A stretch of 14,967 nt of DNA from Pseudomonadota bacterium (GTDB lineage Bacteria > Pseudomonadota > Alphaproteobacteria > Rhizobiales > Hyphomicrobiaceae), in contig JAEYYQ010000264.1 of assembly GCA_023428365.1 (NCBI GenBank), positions 1-14,967 on the forward strand, in the 5' to 3' direction. The notes below the pieces were generated by a model. That model ran no database searches, was not told where the DNA came from, and worked only from the letters and a program-made list of their open reading frames with translations. Positions 6,933-14,029 of this stretch are shown here, piece by piece; positions within the stretch are counted from its first letter, which is position 1, and every line of letters starts with the position of its first letter. A program made the position numbers and the translations under genes.

Positions 6933-7726
6933 GCGGATTTTCTGCCGATTGGCTGGCCCTCCGCGACCCGGCTGACCACGCGTCCGTGAGCCTCCAGGTT
7001 CGGGATCCGTGCGCGAAGGCGTTTGCAGGTCGGGATTCGTTGCAGATCGTCGATCTCGGTTCCGGCACCGGCTCCAATCTGCGCAATCTCTCGCGTGTGC
7101 TCGGGCCTCGCCAGCATTGGACCCTGGTCGATTACGATACGCGACTACTGGAGGTCGCCCGCGCGCGTCAGCCCGAGGCTGCGGCGGAGACGGTCGAGTA
7201 CCGGCAAGCTGATCTCTCGACTGGAGACTTCGCATCGGTTATCGGACGCGCCGGTCTTGTCACCGCGTCCGCGCTGTTCGATCTCGTTTCGCCGGTTATC
7301 ATTGAGCGTCTGGCAGCTGACATTTCGGCAACGGGTGCAGCGTTCTACACTGTGCTGACATACGACGGCGTCGCGAGCTGGATGCCCAAGCATCCCGCGG
7401 ACACTGAGATGCGCGATGCCTTCAATCGGCATCAGCACTCCGATAAGGGCTTTGGACCAGCCGCGGGTCCGGATGCCACCGACGTTCTCGCTGCGGCCTT
7501 TGAGCGGCAGGGTTATCGCGTCCAACGCGGCAAGAGCCCGTGGTTTCTCGATGAAACTTTCACCGCATTACGCCATGAGGTCGATCGCGGGTGGGCCGGC
7601 GCCGCAGCAGAATCGGGTGTGGATCAGTCAACCGTCGACGCCTGGCTCAAGCATCGTCTGACGGCGGAAAACGCCATCACGATCATCGGCCACGAGGATC
7701 TCCTGGCACTGCCGCCAAACCTCTAG
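6929..7726 (+). CDS. Class I SAM-dependent methyltransferase
   Basis: This 265-residue cytoplasmic protein carries the SAM-binding motif I VDLGSGTGSN (41-50), the acidic beta 2 end LVDYD (66-70) and a motif II-like ADLS at about 94-97. The C-terminal half (about 150-265) has no motif I recognise and probably forms the acceptor pocket. It includes two unusual aromatic and charged blocks, SWMPKHP (150-156) and SPWFLDE (203-209). The start at 6929 (ATGA with the glycosyltransferase stop, GAGG 7 bases upstream) is preferred to an ATG at 6851 inside the preceding gene. It is the last gene of the four-gene operon and is followed by the palindromic repeat. It presumably methylates the same product the glycosyltransferase modifies; the substrate is unknown. 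Confidence 0.88.
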   Translation: MSGFSADWLALRDPADHASVSLQVRDPCAKAFAGRDSLQIVDLGSGTGSNLRNLSRVLGPRQHWTLVDYDTRLLEVARARQPEAAAETVEYRQADLSTGDFASVIGRAGLVTASALFDLVSPVIIERLAADISATGAAFYTVLTYDGVASWMPKHPADTEMRDAFNRHQHSDKGFGPAAGPDATDVLAAAFERQGYRVQRGKSPWFLDETFTALRHEVDRGWAGAAAESGVDQSTVDAWLKHRLTAENAITIIGHEDLLALPPNL

Positions 7727-7753
7727 AGCATTCCTCCTATTGGGCCGCTCTGT

Positions 7754-7854
7754 TGTCATCCCGGAATTTCGCGTGAGCGAAATATCCGGGACCCAGGTGA
7801 AATATCCGTCGCCCCTGGGTCCCGGCTCTCCGCTTTGCTCCGGCCGGGATGACA
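7754..7854. repeat. Imperfect palindromic intergenic repeat between convergent operons
   Basis: About 101 bases of imperfect dyad symmetry. The outer arms are TGTCATCCCGG (7754-7764) and CCGGGATGACA (7844-7854), and the inner arms GGGACCCAGG (7788-7797) and CCTGGGTCCC (7814-7823). The left half also folds on itself: ATTTCGC (7766-7772), GTGA, GCGAAAT (7777-7783). From memory, very similar elements are scattered between genes in Bradyrhizobium and relatives; I could not check copy number. Placed between two convergent stops (7726 and 7893), it could end transcription from both sides, although no T-run follows the arms. Confidence 0.75.
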
Positions 7855-7892
7855 GACGGACGGTGCGATTTGAATCGGAAAGGCTAAAATCG

Positions 7893-8471
7893 TCAGCGCG
7901 GCCGTCCCGTCAGCATCCGCCGCAGTACGTTATCGCCGCGCCCGAAATGGTGATAGAGCGCCATCCCGGCATGAGCGGCGATGAGACCGAGCAGCACAAA
8001 CGCCAACGTGGCGTGAATGGCTAACACGCGATTGGCTGCGGATTCATCGGGCGCGACGAGCGCTGGCAGCGAGAACCAGCCGAAGATGTCGAGCGCTGGA
8101 TAGTAGGAAACGCCGATCCAGCCGAGGATTGGCATCGCCAGGATCACCGCGTAGAGCGCGAAATGCACGACAGTCGAGCCAAATCGCTGCCACGGCTCGA
8201 GCGTCGGCTCCGGTTTCGGCGCACCGTTCCAGAGCCGATAGATGATCCGCAATACGATGATCCACAGCAGCGTGAACCCGGCCAGCTTGTGCAGGCTGTA
8301 GAGATTGTTCGTCGTATCATCCCAGATATTCAGCGTGTTGCCGCGATAAGTCATCGCGAGCCCGACTGGGATCAAGACGGCGACAAACCCAACCGTCAGC
8401 CAGTGCAAAGTGCGCGCAACGGGGCTGTAGACTTCCACGGGCGCTGAGCGTTCGGATACCTTCTCTGTCAT
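7893..8471 (-). CDS. Cytochrome b561, CybB type
   Basis: This 192-residue di-haem integral membrane protein has four transmembrane helices, at about 22-42, 58-80, 102-122 and 150-172. Candidate haem ligands are H23 in TLHWL, H61 in SLHKLAG, H153 in AIHATLAF and H167 in AAHAGM. The 14-residue spacing of the last pair is the same as that of the ligands in E. coli CybB. The family moves electrons between quinol and periplasmic or membrane acceptors, for example superoxide. Its ATG at 8471 overlaps the stop of the upstream reductase gene as ATGA, with GGGAG shortly before it, so the two proteins are made together. That coupling hints at a shared redox task, but direct electron transfer between a soluble reductase and b561 is unproven. 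Family call firm. Confidence 0.9.
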   Translation of the reverse strand: MTEKVSERSAPVEVYSPVARTLHWLTVGFVAVLIPVGLAMTYRGNTLNIWDDTTNNLYSLHKLAGFTLLWIIVLRIIYRLWNGAPKPEPTLEPWQRFGSTVVHFALYAVILAMPILGWIGVSYYPALDIFGWFSLPALVAPDESAANRVLAIHATLAFVLLGLIAAHAGMALYHHFGRGDNVLRRMLTGRPR

Positions 8472-9217
8472 TCCGGTCTCCCGTCATGGCTTCTGAGGTC
8501 ACAATCGAACAGAACGTCACCATCTGCGAGCAGATGGACGCGGGTCTTAGGCCGCCGCGCCGATGTGAGACTCGTGATCGGCGCCAAGTCCAGGCCGGTC
8601 TGGCCTGATCCAATAATCATCGGTGCAACGAGAACATGCAGCCGGTCCACCACATCGGCATCGATAAAGTGCGAAACGGTGCGCGCACCGCCCTCAATCA
8701 GCAACCGCTTCAATCCGCACTCAAACAGGGTGGCGACAATGGCACCAGGTGCAATGAACTGATCGGTCGTGGGCAGACGGATAACATCGACACCTGAAGG
8801 AGCTGGCGCATCGCAGGTGCGTATGACGATGCGCCGTGTCCCGTCGTCCATCAGACATCGCGGCCCGATGGGCAATCGTCCGCCCGGATCAATCACAACC
8901 CGCGCCGGATGCCGTCCGGCGACACGACGCACATTCAACATCGGATCGTCGGCCAGCACCGTGCCTATGCCAACGACAACAGCGTCGACACTCGCCCTCA
9001 GCCGGTGCAGGTGATCGAGTGCGGCGCCTCGGTTGATCCATCGGCTCTCGCCAGTGGGCGTGGCAACACGTCCGTCCAGCGACTGCCCGAGTTGCGCCAC
9101 AACAAACGGGCAATCCGGACTGGCCACCCGGATCGGATGGCAAGGGTCTAGGTCTGGCAAGGCTGGCGCTTCTCCCGGACACTCTTGGTCTGAAGCAAGC
9201 TGGCTGGCGCGCGACAT
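8468..9217 (-). CDS. RibD C-terminal / dihydrofolate-reductase-like reductase
   Basis: This 249-residue NAD(P)H-dependent reductase has the RibD C-terminal fold, a relative of dihydrofolate reductase. Domain features from about residue 37: AQLGQSLDGRVAT (41-53), VGIGTVLADDPMLNVR (82-97), LLIEGGART (172-180) and APMIIGSG (198-205), ending in DVLFDCDLR. The cytidine-deaminase half of full RibD is absent, so this is not the normal bifunctional riboflavin enzyme. Stand-alone members reduce ribosylaminopyrimidines, pterins or related heterocycles. The first 36 residues form a Pro- and Cys-containing extension with no visible domain. No other ATG lies between 9217 and the core domain, and the ribosome site is weak. 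It is coupled to cytochrome b561 and lies opposite the PTPS-like operon, which suggests a related heterocyclic substrate. Fold secure, substrate inferred. Confidence 0.87.
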   Translation of the reverse strand: MSRASQLASDQECPGEAPALPDLDPCHPIRVASPDCPFVVAQLGQSLDGRVATPTGESRWINRGAALDHLHRLRASVDAVVVGIGTVLADDPMLNVRRVAGRHPARVVIDPGGRLPIGPRCLMDDGTRRIVIRTCDAPAPSGVDVIRLPTTDQFIAPGAIVATLFECGLKRLLIEGGARTVSHFIDADVVDRLHVLVAPMIIGSGQTGLDLAPITSLTSARRPKTRVHLLADGDVLFDCDLRSHDGRPE

Positions 9218-9262
9218 TTTATCAACCGCTCGGTTCTGCAGCTCTCACTCTCAGGACGTGCT

Positions 9263-9291
9263 TTGCACAGTCTTCGGTACAATTCGATAAT
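9263..9291 (+). promoter_or_regulatory. Sigma-70-like promoter for the YfhO-like/ABC exporter unit
   Basis: TTGCAC (9263-9268), a 17-base spacer, then GATAAT (9286-9291). Both hexamers are close to consensus with ideal spacing, and they lie in the 154-base gap between divergent genes. Transcription would begin near 9298, leaving a leader of roughly 75 bases before ATG 9372. Confidence 0.5.
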
Positions 9292-9371
9292 GCTGTCACC
9301 GTTCCAAGGGCAAGATGCTATGCAAATCTTTCCCTACTATGGCCGACATGCATTCCTAGCATTTCCCCGCA

Positions 9372-11753
9372 ATGCAAAACGATGACGACAGAAAATCTCC
9401 CGATGTTCTCGCGCGGTCGCTCCCACCGGACGCCTCTGCGGTCGAACGCGTGAGTTTACCCGCCACACGGTCTACTGCGGCCAATTGGCCGTTGCTGCCG
9501 GTGGCTGCCCTGCTGACGTTGTCCTGGATGGCGTTCTGCTGGCCCTGGCTCAGCGGAGCCGTGACCATCCCCTGGGACGCCAAGGCTCACTTCCTGCCGC
9601 AGATCCAGTTCCTGGCCGCGAGCCTTGCCAGGGGAGAGCTGCCGTTCTGGACGCCGAATGTGTTCGCGGGGCATCCGCAGATTGCCGATCCGCAGTCGAT
9701 GATGTTCTCCCCGCCGATCCTGTTGTTGGCCTTGCTCGACCCAGCGCCCAGTCTTTGGAGCACGGACACGACGGTGCTCCTGGTGGTCCTGCTCGGCGGC
9801 ATCGGCGTGCTGTTGCTGGGCCGCGATTGGGGCTGGCATTGGGCAGGTGCGCTGGTGGCGGCCATCGCGTTCCAGTACGGCGGGTCGATGGCGTGGCGCA
9901 TCCAGCACTTCGGCCAGGTGATGAGCCTGTGCTACCTGCCATTCGCACTGTTCTTCCTGGGACGTGCGCTGGACAGATCATCGAGCGCCTATGGCGCTGC
10001 TGCCGGGCTGACAGCAGCCTTCATCGTTCTCGGCCGTGATCAGGTCGGGCTTCTGTGCCTCTATCTGCTGGCCGGATACGTCATCTGGTACTGGCTGACT
10101 GCCCCATCGAAGAAGTCGGCCATCGTAAACAGCCTGAAGCCGCTCATGGCTGGCGGTGCGGTCGGCCTCGCGATTGTCGTTATCCCGATCATCCTCACCC
10201 TGCTGCTGGCGACGGAATCCAATCGGCCATCCATTGACTTCATCGGCGCCGGGCGCGGATCGCTGCACCCCGCGCTGCTCGTGACCAGCACCGTGCCCCA
10301 CATCTTCGGCGCTGCCGGTCCGATGGAGAAGTACTGGGGACCGCCAAGCTTCACGTGGACCGGCACCGATCTGTTCATCGCGCAGAACGTAGGGCAACTG
10401 TATCTCGGAATGATTCCGTTGTTCCTACTCGTGATCGGGCTGGTGCGCGGGGTGTTCTGGGATCGCGAGATCCGGTTCGTAACATTCTCAGCCATCTTCG
10501 CGCTGCTCTATGCGCTCGGATGGTACACGCCCGTCTTCCGCCTGATGTATGAGGCACTCCCTGGCGTCGATCTCTACCGGCGGCCGGCCGACGCAACCTT
10601 CCTTCTCGGGGCGATGGGCGCGCTGCTGGCCGGATACGTCATGCATCGCATGATGACCAAAACCCTGTCCCCTCCTTCGCTTCTGCAACGGGCATCGATG
10701 GTCGGACTGATCGCCGTTCCGTTTGTGCTCTGTCTGGTCTTCGCCCAGCGCCTCGATCGCATGGATATGGCCATCGATCCGCTCCTGCTCGGGTTGGCGT
10801 CAGTCGCAGCCAGCGGAGTCGCGTTCTTGATCGCGTTACGCTTGAAACCAGTTCAGCCAGCGTTGGCTGCGGGCATCATTGTCGTCGCGCTGACGGCGGA
10901 CCTCGCCATCAACAACGGTCCCAATGGGGCGACCGCATTGCCTCCATCGGACATCGCGATGCTGGAACCGGACACAGATAACGAGGTGGTCTGGCTCCTC
11001 AAGGAGCGACTGGCCAAGGCGCAGGACCCTGTACGGCGTGACCGTGTGGAACTGGCAGGCCTCGGCTTCCATTGGCCGAACGCCAGTCTCACCCACGGCT
11101 TCGATAACACCCTGGGTTACAATCCAGTCCGGCTCGACCTCTATACGAAAGCAACTGGCGCGGGCGATACGGTCGGCCTGCCGGATCAGCGCAAGTTCAC
11201 GCCGCTGTTTCCGTCATACCGATCGACGCTCGCGGATCTGCTCGGGCTCCGGTTCATCGCGTCCGGCGTGCCGATCGAGAAGATCGACCATAACATCAAG
11301 CCGGGCGACCTGACGCTGCTCGCCCATACCGCCGACGGCTACGTCTACGAAAATCCCCGCGCCCTGCCGCGTGTGCTGTTTGCCAACCACGCCGTGAAAG
11401 CCGATTTCGATCAACTCCTGGCTGACGGCAACTGGCCGGATGTCGACCTCAAAACCACAGTCGTGCTCGATACCGATCCCCCTGCCGAAGAGATGGCGCC
11501 CGGCACCGTCCAACTCCGCAGTTACACAAACACCGAAGTCGTGATCGAAGCGGACAGCGCGGACGGCGGTTGGGTGGTGCTGCTCGATGCCTGGCACCCG
11601 TGGTGGTCCGTCGAGGTGGACGGTTATACCGACCAAATTCAACGGGCCAACGTCCTGTTTCGGGCCGTGGAGGTGCCGCCTGGAACTCATACGGTAAGGT
11701 TCGTGTTCCGCCCATTCTGGGGGGCGTTCCATCAGCTTTGGAAGTCCCCCTAA
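9372..11753 (+). CDS. YfhO-like polytopic membrane protein (GT-C-type glycosyltransferase candidate)
   Basis: This 793-residue integral membrane protein of the YfhO kind has a short cytoplasmic N-terminus, a first membrane helix at about 41-62, and then IPWDAKAHFLPQ (66-77). That acidic first outer loop is what GT-C glycosyltransferases use to bind a lipid-phosphate sugar donor. About a dozen more helices follow, and then an outer C-terminal domain of about 230 residues. Its end, DAWHPWWSVEVDG followed by VEVPPGTHTVRFVFRP, matches the usual YfhO ending. Known YfhO proteins add sugars to surface polymers outside the membrane. The ATG at 9372 has no clear ribosome site. The gene is followed closely by the ABC exporter on the same strand, so the pair may export and decorate the same glycan. 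The family call is good; the activity is inferred. Confidence 0.75.
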   Translation: MQNDDDRKSPDVLARSLPPDASAVERVSLPATRSTAANWPLLPVAALLTLSWMAFCWPWLSGAVTIPWDAKAHFLPQIQFLAASLARGELPFWTPNVFAGHPQIADPQSMMFSPPILLLALLDPAPSLWSTDTTVLLVVLLGGIGVLLLGRDWGWHWAGALVAAIAFQYGGSMAWRIQHFGQVMSLCYLPFALFFLGRALDRSSSAYGAAAGLTAAFIVLGRDQVGLLCLYLLAGYVIWYWLTAPSKKSAIVNSLKPLMAGGAVGLAIVVIPIILTLLLATESNRPSIDFIGAGRGSLHPALLVTSTVPHIFGAAGPMEKYWGPPSFTWTGTDLFIAQNVGQLYLGMIPLFLLVIGLVRGVFWDREIRFVTFSAIFALLYALGWYTPVFRLMYEALPGVDLYRRPADATFLLGAMGALLAGYVMHRMMTKTLSPPSLLQRASMVGLIAVPFVLCLVFAQRLDRMDMAIDPLLLGLASVAASGVAFLIALRLKPVQPALAAGIIVVALTADLAINNGPNGATALPPSDIAMLEPDTDNEVVWLLKERLAKAQDPVRRDRVELAGLGFHWPNASLTHGFDNTLGYNPVRLDLYTKATGAGDTVGLPDQRKFTPLFPSYRSTLADLLGLRFIASGVPIEKIDHNIKPGDLTLLAHTADGYVYENPRALPRVLFANHAVKADFDQLLADGNWPDVDLKTTVVLDTDPPAEEMAPGTVQLRSYTNTEVVIEADSADGGWVVLLDAWHPWWSVEVDGYTDQIQRANVLFRAVEVPPGTHTVRFVFRPFWGAFHQLWKSP
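11719..11750 (+). other. Strong hairpin over the last codons of the YfhO-like gene
   Basis: GGGGG (11719-11724 region) and TTCCA (11727-11731) pair with TGGAA (11739-11743) and CCCCC (11746-11750) across a 7-base loop, with one small bulge. A run of eight T (11778-11785) follows 27 bases later. That is too far for a classical intrinsic terminator, so it may only slow transcription or set mRNA stability between the two genes. Confidence 0.35.
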
Positions 11754-11814
11754 CCACTTGAGCACTAATCTGGTCTATTTTTTTTCTAACCTCTGCTTAG
11801 CTCCTGCCCGGCCC

Positions 11815-13587
11815 ATGCAGCTCATCTCGGTTCATCTTCGCGCACTCGGTCTGCTCGCCTCCGAGCGCTGGCTAACGACCTGGCTGGTTCTGGCCAATAT
11901 CGCGATTGCGATCGTTGCGCTCGCCGAGCCGATTCTTTTTGGCCGGGTGGTCGATGCTCTCGCCCGAAGCCAGCCCGCCTATTCCCTGATCATGCTGTGG
12001 GCTGTGCTCGGTCTGTTCGGCATCGTCGCCGGTGTCATCGTCGCGGTCGCTGCCGACCGACTGGCACATCGCCAACGCCTCGCAGCCATGAGCCGGGCCT
12101 TCGAACGCACACTGACACTGCCCATCAGCTACCTGTCCGAACGTGGCACGGGTGCGACGGTCCGCACCATCCTAGCTGGGACGGACGCCCTATTCGCGAC
12201 CTGGTTGACGTTCGTACGAGAACAGCTCGCAGCCGTCGTCAGCATCCTGTTCCTGATCCCGACCGCGATTGCAATGAACTGGCGGCTGGCGAGCCTGCTG
12301 GCCCTGCTCGCGGTCGTCTACACGATCTTGAACGTTTTAGTTGTGTATCGCACCTCCGATGGCCAAGCTGCGGTCGAGCGCTACTACATCGACGTGTTTG
12401 GTCGCGTCGGCGACGTTATCGGCAACGTCCCGGTGGTTCAGAGCTACGCGCGGCTGGCGGCCGAGACGTCCGCCCTGCGTGGCATGATGAGCCAGCTTCT
12501 GGCAGCACAATATCCCGTTCTCACGTGGTGGGGCCTTCTGACCGTCCTCACCCGTGCTGCCTCGACGATCACCATGGTTGCGGTGTTCGCAGTCGGCGCT
12601 TGGCTGGCCGGCCGCGGCGAAGTCACTGTCGGCGAGATCGTCAGTTTCGTTGCCTTCGCCGGATTGTTGATCGGCAAGCTCGATCAGCTCTCGGGCTTTG
12701 TGGCGCGGATGTTCATGCAGGCCCCGACGTTGCAATCGTTCTTCAATCTGATTGATACAACCGCAGCCATCATCGAGAACCCCGACGCCAAACCGCTCCA
12801 GAACGTCAAGGGCCATGTGGCCTACGAGGACGTCACGTTCCGTTATGGCGTCGGCCAGCTAGGCGTGTTCGATCTCAACTTCGAGGCAGAACCCGGCCAG
12901 ACCATCGCCCTTGTCGGCCCCACAGGTTCGGGGAAGACAACAACGCTCGCGATCCTGCAGAGGTTGCGCGATCCGGAATCGGGCTGCATTCGCGTCGATG
13001 GTCATGACATCCGCGATGTCACACTCAACTCGCTGCGCCACTCCATTGCCGTCGTGTTCCAGGACGCTGGCCTGTTCAATCGCAGCGTTGCCGAGAACAT
13101 TCGCGCCGGTCGGCCCGACGCAACCGATGCGGACGTGGAACGAGCCGCGCGTTTGGCCGAGGCGCATGAATTCATCAAGCGCAAGCCAGGCGGCTATGAG
13201 TTCGTGGCCGGCGAGCGCGGCGCGTCTCTGTCAGGCGGTGAGCGGCAGCGCATTGCCATCGCCCGCGCAATTCTGAAAGACGCGCCGATCCTTATCCTCG
13301 ACGAGGCAACAAGCGCGCTCGACACCGAGACCGAAGGCAAAATCAAACGCGCGCTCGACGCGCTGCGCAAAGACCGCACCACATTCATCATCGCACATCG
13401 GCTGTCGACGGTCGCCAACGCCGACCTGATTCTGGTCTTCGATCAGGGGCAAATCATTGAACGCGGGACGTTCAAAGCTCTGGTAAAGCAAGGTGGACTG
13501 TTCTCCCGCCTTGTCGCCGAGGGCGACTTCACCGAACCCAGCGAACTCGAAACACCGACAGAGGGCAACGTACCGGTCACAGCTTGA
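11815..13587 (+). CDS. ndvA: NdvA/ChvA-like beta-glucan ABC exporter, fused permease and ATPase
   Basis: This 590-residue half-transporter would work as a homodimer. Residues 1-330 form the membrane domain with six expected helices, and residues 340-590 the ATPase. Walker A is GPTGSGKT (368-375), the signature LSGGE (472-476), Walker B ILILDE with D496 and E497, and the switch histidine H528 in IIAHRLS. The segments VFQDAGLFNRSVAENIR and GERGASLSGGERQRIAIARA are like NdvA/ChvA, which export cyclic beta-1,2-glucan to the periplasm in rhizobia and agrobacteria. Its length fits that family (about 590). An in-frame TTG at 11758 would add 19 residues; I prefer ATG 11815 because MQLISVHLRAL lines up with the NdvA N-terminus. 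No ndvB/cgs synthase is in the window, so the true substrate may differ, perhaps an OpgH-type glucan. Confidence 0.85.
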   Translation: MQLISVHLRALGLLASERWLTTWLVLANIAIAIVALAEPILFGRVVDALARSQPAYSLIMLWAVLGLFGIVAGVIVAVAADRLAHRQRLAAMSRAFERTLTLPISYLSERGTGATVRTILAGTDALFATWLTFVREQLAAVVSILFLIPTAIAMNWRLASLLALLAVVYTILNVLVVYRTSDGQAAVERYYIDVFGRVGDVIGNVPVVQSYARLAAETSALRGMMSQLLAAQYPVLTWWGLLTVLTRAASTITMVAVFAVGAWLAGRGEVTVGEIVSFVAFAGLLIGKLDQLSGFVARMFMQAPTLQSFFNLIDTTAAIIENPDAKPLQNVKGHVAYEDVTFRYGVGQLGVFDLNFEAEPGQTIALVGPTGSGKTTTLAILQRLRDPESGCIRVDGHDIRDVTLNSLRHSIAVVFQDAGLFNRSVAENIRAGRPDATDADVERAARLAEAHEFIKRKPGGYEFVAGERGASLSGGERQRIAIARAILKDAPILILDEATSALDTETEGKIKRALDALRKDRTTFIIAHRLSTVANADLILVFDQGQIIERGTFKALVKQGGLFSRLVAEGDFTEPSELETPTEGNVPVTA

Positions 13588-13618
13588 CCCGTACTGCCAA
13601 ACCTTTTTGCGCTCTCTT

Positions 13619-13646
13619 ACGTTCTCGTAAGCGCTTACGAGAACGT
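13619..13646. promoter_or_regulatory. Perfect 28-base palindrome, LacI-type operator 1
   Basis: ACGTTCTCGTAAGC (13619-13632) is followed directly by its exact reverse complement GCTTACGAGAACGT (13633-13646). The core GTAAGCGCTTAC with a central CG step has the form bound by LacI/GalR-family dimers. There is no loop and no T-run, which argues against a terminator. It sits 32 bases after the exporter stop. Confidence 0.7.
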
Positions 13647-13795
13647 GTGCCTTGCGCGCCCAAATCTACCGCACCATCCGTGCAACCATTACCCGCATGA
13701 ATTAGTCGAAAGCGGGCATTATGCGCGCCATTTTTCTATTTCCTTCCGACAGACCAAACATCGGTATTGGAGAACAAATGAAATAGATTTCATAG

Positions 13796-13816
13796 CGTAA
13801 GCGTTTACGAGATCGT
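13796..13816. promoter_or_regulatory. Second, imperfect copy of the operator
   Basis: CGTAAGCGTTTACGAGATCG starts at 13796 and matches operator 1 (13626-13646) at 19 of 21 positions. Its left arm is less symmetric. The two centres are 170 bases apart, close to 16 helical turns, which would allow one regulator to bridge them by DNA looping. Confidence 0.6.
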
Positions 13817-13927
13817 GGCTGTCAACACTCACATTTCCAGTATTTTCGTTGCCCGACAACACGCAACGATTACTCGCCCGAATTTCACGCAAATAAGTTC
13901 TACGACGTTTTTCCAATTCAAACGCGC

Positions 13928-13957
13928 TTGACAGTGCGGCGCAAATATCGGTCAAAT
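13928..13957 (+). promoter_or_regulatory. Sigma-70-like promoter for the GntR regulator
   Basis: TTGACA (13928-13933) is an exact -35 consensus. After 18 bases comes TCAAAT (13952-13957), which matches four of six -10 positions. Transcription would start near 13964, about 65 bases before the gene. Operator 2 lies about 110 bases upstream of the -35. Confidence 0.45.
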
Positions 13958-14017
13958 GGTCATACCAAACCGACGCCAGAACGTCGGCATAAAGAATAAA
14001 GACCAAAGGGAACGCGC

Positions 14018-14023
14018 GAGGAG
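14018..14023 (+). promoter_or_regulatory. Ribosome binding site that decides the TTG start of the GntR gene
   Basis: GAGGAG, 6 bases before TTG 14030. The strong site and the lack of any upstream in-frame ATG support a TTG start directly before the DNA-binding domain. Confidence 0.65.
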
Positions 14024-14029
14024 ATCAGC

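Larger units (their letters stand above)
13588..14029. other. 442-base non-coding regulatory region, richer in A+T than the genes around it
   Basis: It holds two copies of a palindromic operator (13619-13646 and near 13796-13816) and a candidate promoter (13928-13957). I see no convincing gene here: the 95-codon minus-strand frame at 13719-14006 has no recognisable motif and covers operator 2 and the promoter. The stretch from about 13647 to 13790 shows nothing else except a weak CCCGC/GCGGG pair near 13694-13715. Confidence 0.6.

Noticed and set aside
6198..7235. Long (345 codon) minus-strand frame opposite the GT4 and methyltransferase genes
   Set aside because: The Arg- and Gly-rich composition is that of an antisense shadow. 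The plus frames carry clear GT4 and SAM-binding motifs over the same bases.
11758..11814. TTG 11758 as the exporter start
   Set aside because: It would add 19 residues absent from NdvA proteins, and I see no good ribosome site. ATG 11815 matches the family N-terminus.
13619..13646. Palindrome as a terminator of the exporter gene
   Set aside because: Perfect symmetry without a loop and no following T-run. A closely matching second copy 170 bases away points to protein binding instead.
13719..14006. 95-codon minus-strand open frame in the regulatory region
   Set aside because: It has no recognisable domain, carries scattered cysteines without a pattern, and covers operator 2 and the promoter of the GntR gene. 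Best taken as a chance frame in A+T-richer DNA.
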